Assembly: GCA_900755095.1 (NCBI GenBank)
Contig: CAAEFE010000017.1
Coordinates: 1-39,704, forward strand
Direction of reading: 5' to 3'
Source of the DNA: an uncultured Bacteroides sp.
GTDB taxonomy: Bacteria; Bacteroidota; Bacteroidia; Bacteroidales; Bacteroidaceae
DNA length: 39,704 nt
Shown here one piece after another: positions 35,185 through 39,704 of the stretch; position 1 is the stretch's first letter; each line of letters starts with the position of its first letter. The translations under genes were made by a program, and so were the position numbers. The notes under the pieces are model-generated. The model worked only from the letters and a program-made list of their open reading frames with translations, made no database searches and was not told the DNA's origin.

Positions 35185-38100
35185 TTATAACGTCTGTTTC
35201 ACTTCTATTTCTTCGAATGTCTCGATCATATCGCCTACCTTCATGTCGTTGCAGTTCACCAGACTGATACCGCACTCGAAGTTTGTACCTACTTCCTTCA
35301 CGTCGTCCTTGAAGCGTTTCAGTGCATTGATGTTTCCGGTGAAGATAACGATACCATCGCGGATCAGACGAGCCTTGTCGCTTCGTTTCACCTTTCCGGT
35401 CTTCACTACCGCACCGGCCACAAGTCCCACTTTCGTGATATTGAACACTTCGCGGATTTCGATCGTAGCCGTAATCTGTTCTTTCAGTTCCGGAGCTAAC
35501 ATACCTTCCATAGCGGCCTTCACCTCTTCGATTGCATCGTAGATGACGGAGTACTTACGGATATCGACACCTTCCTGTTCCGCCATCTTAGCGGCAGCAC
35601 CCGAAGGACGTACCTGGAATCCGACGATAATCGCATCCGAAGCAGCAGCCAGTGATACATCCGATTCGGAGATAGCACCCACGCCTTTATGGATCACATT
35701 TACCTGGATCTGTTCAGTAGACAACTTGATCAACGAGTCGCTCAATGCTTCTACAGAACCGTCCACGTCACCTTTGACGATGATGTTCAATTCCTGGAAG
35801 TTACCCAAAGCAATACGACGGCCAAGTTCGTCCAAAGTCAGGATCTTCTGTGTACGCAAGCCTTGTTCACGAGCCAGCTGTTCACGTTTGTTCGTGATTT
35901 CACGGGCTTCCTGATCACTTTCAACTACATGGAACGTATCACCTGCAGCAGGAGCACCGTTCAGTCCCAGAATCAATGCCGGTTCGGCCGGTCCCGCTTC
36001 TTTCACGCGCTGATTACGTTCGTTGAACATGGCTTTCACACGTCCGTAGCTGGTTCCTGCCAATACGATATCTCCTACTTTCAAAGTACCATTCGATACC
36101 AGCACGGTAGCTACATAACCACGTCCCTTATCCAATGAAGATTCAATGATGGATCCTGTTGCATTGCGGTTCGGATTTGCCTTCAAATCAAGCATTTCAG
36201 CTTCCAGCAATACTTTTTCCATCAAATCTTCCACACCCATACCTTTCTTGGCAGAGATATCTTGTGACTGATATTTACCACCCCATTCTTCCACGAGATA
36301 GTTCATTGCAGCCAGTTCTTCTTTAATCTTGTCCGGATTAGCAGTCGGCTTATCTACCTTATTGATTGCAAATACAATAGGTACACCTGCTGCCATCGCA
36401 TGATTGATCGCTTCCTTCGTCTGCGGCATCACGTTATCATCGGCTGCCACAATAATGATCGCAATATCCGTTACTTTCGCACCACGGGCACGCATAGCAG
36501 TAAACGCCTCGTGTCCCGGAGTATCCAGGAACGTAATACGGCGTCCGTCTTCCAACTGTACGTTGTAAGCACCGATGTGCTGTGTAATACCTCCGGCTTC
36601 ACCGGCAATTACATTCGCCTTACGGATGTAGTCAAGCAAGGATGTCTTACCGTGGTCAACGTGTCCCATCACCGTTACAATTGGAGCACGTGGCTGCAAA
36701 TCTTCCGGAGCATCTTCTTCTTCCACGATAGCCTGTGCCACTTCCGCACTTACATATTCGGTCTTGAAACCAAACTCTTCGGCTACCAGATTGATTGTTT
36801 CCGCATCCAGACGCTGGTTGATGGAAACCATCATACCGATACTCATACAAGTTGCAATAACCTGATTGACTGATACGTCCATCATTGTTGCCAACTCGTT
36901 AGCCGTTACGAACTCAGTCAGCTTCAGTACCTTGCTTTCTGCCATTTCCTGATCTTCCAGTTCCTGCATACGGTTGGAAGCCATTTCACGTTTTTCCTTG
37001 CGGTACTTAGAAGTCTTGTTCTTACCCTTGGTTGTCAGACGTGCCAAAGTTTCTTTTACCTGCTTTGCTACATCTTCTTCGCTAACCTCCTGCTTGATAA
37101 CCGGCTTCTTGAAGCGATCCTTATTATTATTCTTCTTGTTATTATTATTGCCCTGTCCCTGGCCTTGACCCTGAGGACGGGGATGGTTACCACCACCTTT
37201 ACCGGTCTGAGTATTGGGCCTCGGAGCAGCAAAGTTGGAAGTTGCCACATTGTTGACATCCACCTTTTCTTTGTTGATACGATTCCGTTTCTTTCTGGCA
37301 GCATCGGCATTATTATCTTTTACGCCCGGTTTTGCCTGTTTACTGTCCTCTTTACGGATTTCCTTGATGATAGCTTCCTTCATCAGTTTCTTCTGATCCT
37401 GACGAACTTTTTCTTTTTCTTCGCGTTCACGGCGTTTTTCTTCCTTCGATTTCTTCTTAGGACGGGTAGACTGGTTCAATGCAGCCAGGTCAATCTGACC
37501 GATGACATTGATCTTCGCTCCCAGTTCCGGTTGACGGATTTTAAACACCTCATTTTCTTTCGACGCATTTTCTTCAGTCGGAGTTGTCACTGTTGCAGTT
37601 ACTTCTGCCGTTCTTTCTACTTTACGTTCTTCTGCCTTCACAGGTGCAGTTTCTACCACCTTCGGCTCTTCTTTCTTTACTTCTTCCACTACTACTTTCT
37701 CAACTTCTACCGGTTTTGTCTCCACTGCAGGTTTCGGCGCTACTACTGGCTGTTCTACCGGAGCAGATACCGGTGCAGGTTTCGGTGCAATTACTTCCAC
37801 CTTTTCCACTTTCGGCTCTTCCTTTTTCACTTCGGGTTCAACCCCTGGTTTCTCAACGACTGTTTTTTCAGCAACGGGTTGCTTTACCACAGGTTGTTCT
37901 ACTACAGGTTCTACTTTCTTTTCCGGCGCTTTTTCTACTTTATCTGTTCTCCGACCGCTGAATTTATCCAAATCTATTTTTCCGACAGGTTTAAACTTAG
38001 GACGTGCATCCTCCGGTACGACTGTCTTAATCACATCTTCCGACTTCGGTTTCTCCTGCTGCTTCTCGAAGCCCTCGATAGATACCGATGCCTTATTACG

Positions 38101-38313
38101 TTCCTTATTCTGACGTTCCTGGATGAAACGCTCCGATTCAAGTCTAAGGTTCTTGTCTGTACTAAACTCTTTAACGAGCACAGCGTACTGCTCCTCACTA
38201 ATTTTGGTATTAGGATTAGCCTCAACGGTATACCCTTTCTTTTGCAGGAACTCAACTACCGTCGCGATTCCTACATTCAAATCTCTTGTAACTTTGTTTA
38301 ACCTTATCGTCAT
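35185..38313 (-). CDS. infB: Translation initiation factor IF-2
   Basis: 1042 residues. IF-2 positions initiator tRNA on the 30S subunit and is a GTPase. The N-terminal ~450 residues are a low-complexity Lys/Glu/Val/Pro-rich extension (repeated VEKP, VAPKP and PVVEQPV segments), with an N-terminal IF2_N start [23 protein letters not shown] second IF2_N-like domain lies about 440-520. The G domain starts [19 protein letters not shown] (about 550), with DTPGHEAF (G3) and NKVDKP (G4). Domains II-IV complete the protein. It follows nusA by 52 bp with no terminator, in the conserved nusA-infB order. Confidence 0.98.
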   Translation of the reverse strand: MTIRLNKVTRDLNVGIATVVEFLQKKGYTVEANPNTKISEEQYAVLVKEFSTDKNLRLESERFIQERQNKERNKASVSIEGFEKQQEKPKSEDVIKTVVPEDARPKFKPVGKIDLDKFSGRRTDKVEKAPEKKVEPVVEQPVVKQPVAEKTVVEKPGVEPEVKKEEPKVEKVEVIAPKPAPVSAPVEQPVVAPKPAVETKPVEVEKVVVEEVKKEEPKVVETAPVKAEERKVERTAEVTATVTTPTEENASKENEVFKIRQPELGAKINVIGQIDLAALNQSTRPKKKSKEEKRREREEKEKVRQDQKKLMKEAIIKEIRKEDSKQAKPGVKDNNADAARKKRNRINKEKVDVNNVATSNFAAPRPNTQTGKGGGNHPRPQGQGQGQGNNNNKKNNNKDRFKKPVIKQEVSEEDVAKQVKETLARLTTKGKNKTSKYRKEKREMASNRMQELEDQEMAESKVLKLTEFVTANELATMMDVSVNQVIATCMSIGMMVSINQRLDAETINLVAEEFGFKTEYVSAEVAQAIVEEEDAPEDLQPRAPIVTVMGHVDHGKTSLLDYIRKANVIAGEAGGITQHIGAYNVQLEDGRRITFLDTPGHEAFTAMRARGAKVTDIAIIIVAADDNVMPQTKEAINHAMAAGVPIVFAINKVDKPTANPDKIKEELAAMNYLVEEWGGKYQSQDISAKKGMGVEDLMEKVLLEAEMLDLKANPNRNATGSIIESSLDKGRGYVATVLVSNGTLKVGDIVLAGTSYGRVKAMFNERNQRVKEAGPAEPALILGLNGAPAAGDTFHVVESDQEAREITNKREQLAREQGLRTQKILTLDELGRRIALGNFQELNIIVKGDVDGSVEALSDSLIKLSTEQIQVNVIHKGVGAISESDVSLAAASDAIIVGFQVRPSGAAAKMAEQEGVDIRKYSVIYDAIEEVKAAMEGMLAPELKEQITATIEIREVFNITKVGLVAGAVVKTGKVKRSDKARLIRDGIVIFTGNINALKRFKDDVKEVGTNFECGISLVNCNDMKVGDMIETFEEIEVKQTL

Positions 38314-38365
38314 ATTTAAAATTTAATGAATAAATGGAGCGAAGAAAATTCAATCGTAATGCATA

Positions 38366-39685
38366 TTACTCTTGTGTTGGTTCAGCTTCAGGTTCCGCCT
38401 CTGTCTCAGGCTCCATCTCTGCTGCCGGTTCTTCTTCAAACTCCGATTTCAAAATACGTATTACCTCGTCCACTGTCTCTTCTTCCAGATCCGTCTTTTC
38501 AATCAACATCTCGCGAGGCGCATTCAACACAGCCTTCGCTGTATCGATACCGATAGCCTTGATTGCATCAATCACCCATCCGTCGATTTCATCTCTGAAC
38601 TCGTCGAGATAGATATCCTCGTCAGCCACATTCTCATCCAATTCACGGAACACGTCGATAGTGTACTCAGTCAACATACTGGCCAGCTTGATATTCAAAC
38701 CGCCTTTACCAATAGCAAGCGATACCTCTTCCGGTTTAAGGAATACCTCAGCCTTTTTCTCTTCCTCATTCAGACGGATAGAAGAAATCTTAGCCGGGCT
38801 CAAAGCACGCTGGATAAACAATGAAATGTTCGATGTATAATTAATCACGTCGATATTTTCATTGCGTAATTCACGAACAATCCCATGAATACGGCTTCCT
38901 TTTACACCTACGCAGGCGCCTACGGGATCGATTCTGTCATCATAAGATTCCACTGCGATCTTGGCACGTTCGCCAGGGATACGGGCAATCTTTTTAATGG
39001 TAATCAAACCATCATTGATTTCAGGTACTTCCATTTCGAACAGACGTTGCAGGAAAACGGGAGAAGTACGTGACAAAATAATCTTCGGATTATTGTTCTT
39101 GTTGTCTACGCGGGCAACCACTGCACGGGCTGTTTCACCTTTGCGATAAAAGTCGCTCGGGATCTGTTCAGTCTTAGGCAACAGCAGTTCGTTTCCTTCA
39201 TCGTCCAGAAGCAACATTTCCTTTTTCCAGATCTGGTATACTTCCGCGTTGATGATTGTACCTACTTTATCAATATATTTATTATAAATACTGTCTTTTT
39301 CAAGTTCCAGAATCTTTGAAGCCAGTGTCTGGCGAAGATTCAGGATAGCACGACGTCCGAACTTGGCAAAGATCACCTCATCAGTCACTTCTTCGCCTTC
39401 TTCGTATGAAGCATCGATTTTCTGTGCTTCCGTCAGCGAAATCTGCATATTGGGGTTTGTCAAATCTTCATCGGCCACAACTTCACGGTTACGCCATATC
39501 TCGAAGTCACCCTTATCCGGGTTCACGATCACGTCGTAATTCTCATCGGTGCCAAACATTTTCGCGATTACGCTACGGAACGACTCTTCAAGTACGCTAA
39601 CCATCGTCGTTCTATCGATATTCTTCAGTTCCTTAAATTCCGAAAATGTATCAATCAAGCTGATTGTTTCTTCTTTTTTGGCCAT
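38366..39685 (-). CDS. nusA: Transcription termination/antitermination factor NusA
   Basis: 439 residues; binds RNA polymerase and RNA during elongation. The N-terminal RNAP-binding domain starts SLIDTFSEFKELKNIDRTT. It is followed by an S1 domain (NAEVYQIWKKEMLLLDDEGNE) and two KH domains (VGACVGVKGSRIHGIVRELR and LAIGKGGLNIKLASMLT). After these comes an acidic Glu-rich tail ending EPTQE, in place of the AR repeats of E. coli NusA. This length is typical of Bacteroidetes. The start lies 19 bp from the window edge; upstream partners (usually rimP) are outside. Confidence 0.97.
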   Translation of the reverse strand: MAKKEETISLIDTFSEFKELKNIDRTTMVSVLEESFRSVIAKMFGTDENYDVIVNPDKGDFEIWRNREVVADEDLTNPNMQISLTEAQKIDASYEEGEEVTDEVIFAKFGRRAILNLRQTLASKILELEKDSIYNKYIDKVGTIINAEVYQIWKKEMLLLDDEGNELLLPKTEQIPSDFYRKGETARAVVARVDNKNNNPKIILSRTSPVFLQRLFEMEVPEINDGLITIKKIARIPGERAKIAVESYDDRIDPVGACVGVKGSRIHGIVRELRNENIDVINYTSNISLFIQRALSPAKISSIRLNEEEKKAEVFLKPEEVSLAIGKGGLNIKLASMLTEYTIDVFRELDENVADEDIYLDEFRDEIDGWVIDAIKAIGIDTAKAVLNAPREMLIEKTDLEEETVDEVIRILKSEFEEEPAAEMEPETEAEPEAEPTQE

Positions 39686-39704
39686 AACTATTTAAAGCTA
39701 ATTA

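Noticed and set aside
37165..38301. 378-codon plus-strand frame opposite infB
   Set aside because: Phe/Arg-rich translation that mirrors the Lys/Glu-rich infB N-terminus; no independent signal.

Overview
The window reads as a chromosomal segment of a gut Bacteroides (order Bacteroidales). Evidence: promoters of the TTTG-N19..21-TAnnTTTG type in front of many genes, AT-rich start regions mostly without strong Shine-Dalgarno sequences, the core-gene orders rpsT-gyrB and nusA-infB-cvpA-sufBCDS, and Bacteroidetes-typical families (DUF3575, DUF3868, Mfa1/Mfa2 fimbrillins, DUF5723, BACON-like lipoproteins). The species cannot be fixed from the sequence alone.

Layout. 1-336: tail of a small membrane-protein frame with no visible start. 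381-2560 (minus): lipoprotein plus PagL-like outer-membrane deacylase, joined by an ATGA overlap. 2698-4437: AAA-ATPase/PD-(D/E)XK protein. 4442-5170 (minus): recO. 5312-13137: the accessory highlight, a tyrosine recombinase, a 289-bp segment bounded by perfect 22-bp inverted repeats, and a seven-gene type V (Mfa-like) fimbrial operon. The only strong promoter in the segment points away from the operon, so the sequenced copy appears to be phase OFF; inversion would place the promoter about 50 bp in front of the first fimbrial gene.

13138-18899: housekeeping block with tRNA-Glu, rpsT, gyrB, a small membrane protein, a DUF3109 protein and gpmI. 19074-21545: large TlpA-like thioredoxin protein. 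21546-22407: a gene-free stretch dense in repeats (hairpin, 11-, 14- and 22-bp repeats) running into the leader of a CorA-type transporter (22408-23337). 23513-28415 (minus): DUF5723 outer-membrane protein, rnhB and the membrane pyrophosphatase hppA. 28416-29174: a promoter-terminator pair that could make a ~65-nt RNA, a remnant of a GH36 alpha-galactosidase and a second 22-bp palindromic array. 29175-29498 (minus): YbjQ-family protein behind an ECF-like promoter. 29805-39685 (minus): sufS, sufD, sufC, sufB, cvpA, then infB and nusA; a strong terminator separates infB from cvpA-suf.

Functionally, the fimbrial block is a self-contained phase-variable surface system: recombinase, switch, outer-membrane DUF3575/DUF3868 partners, a major fimbrillin and an Mfa2-type anchor. 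The rest is mostly core metabolism and information processing, with repeat-rich spacers and one decayed gene.
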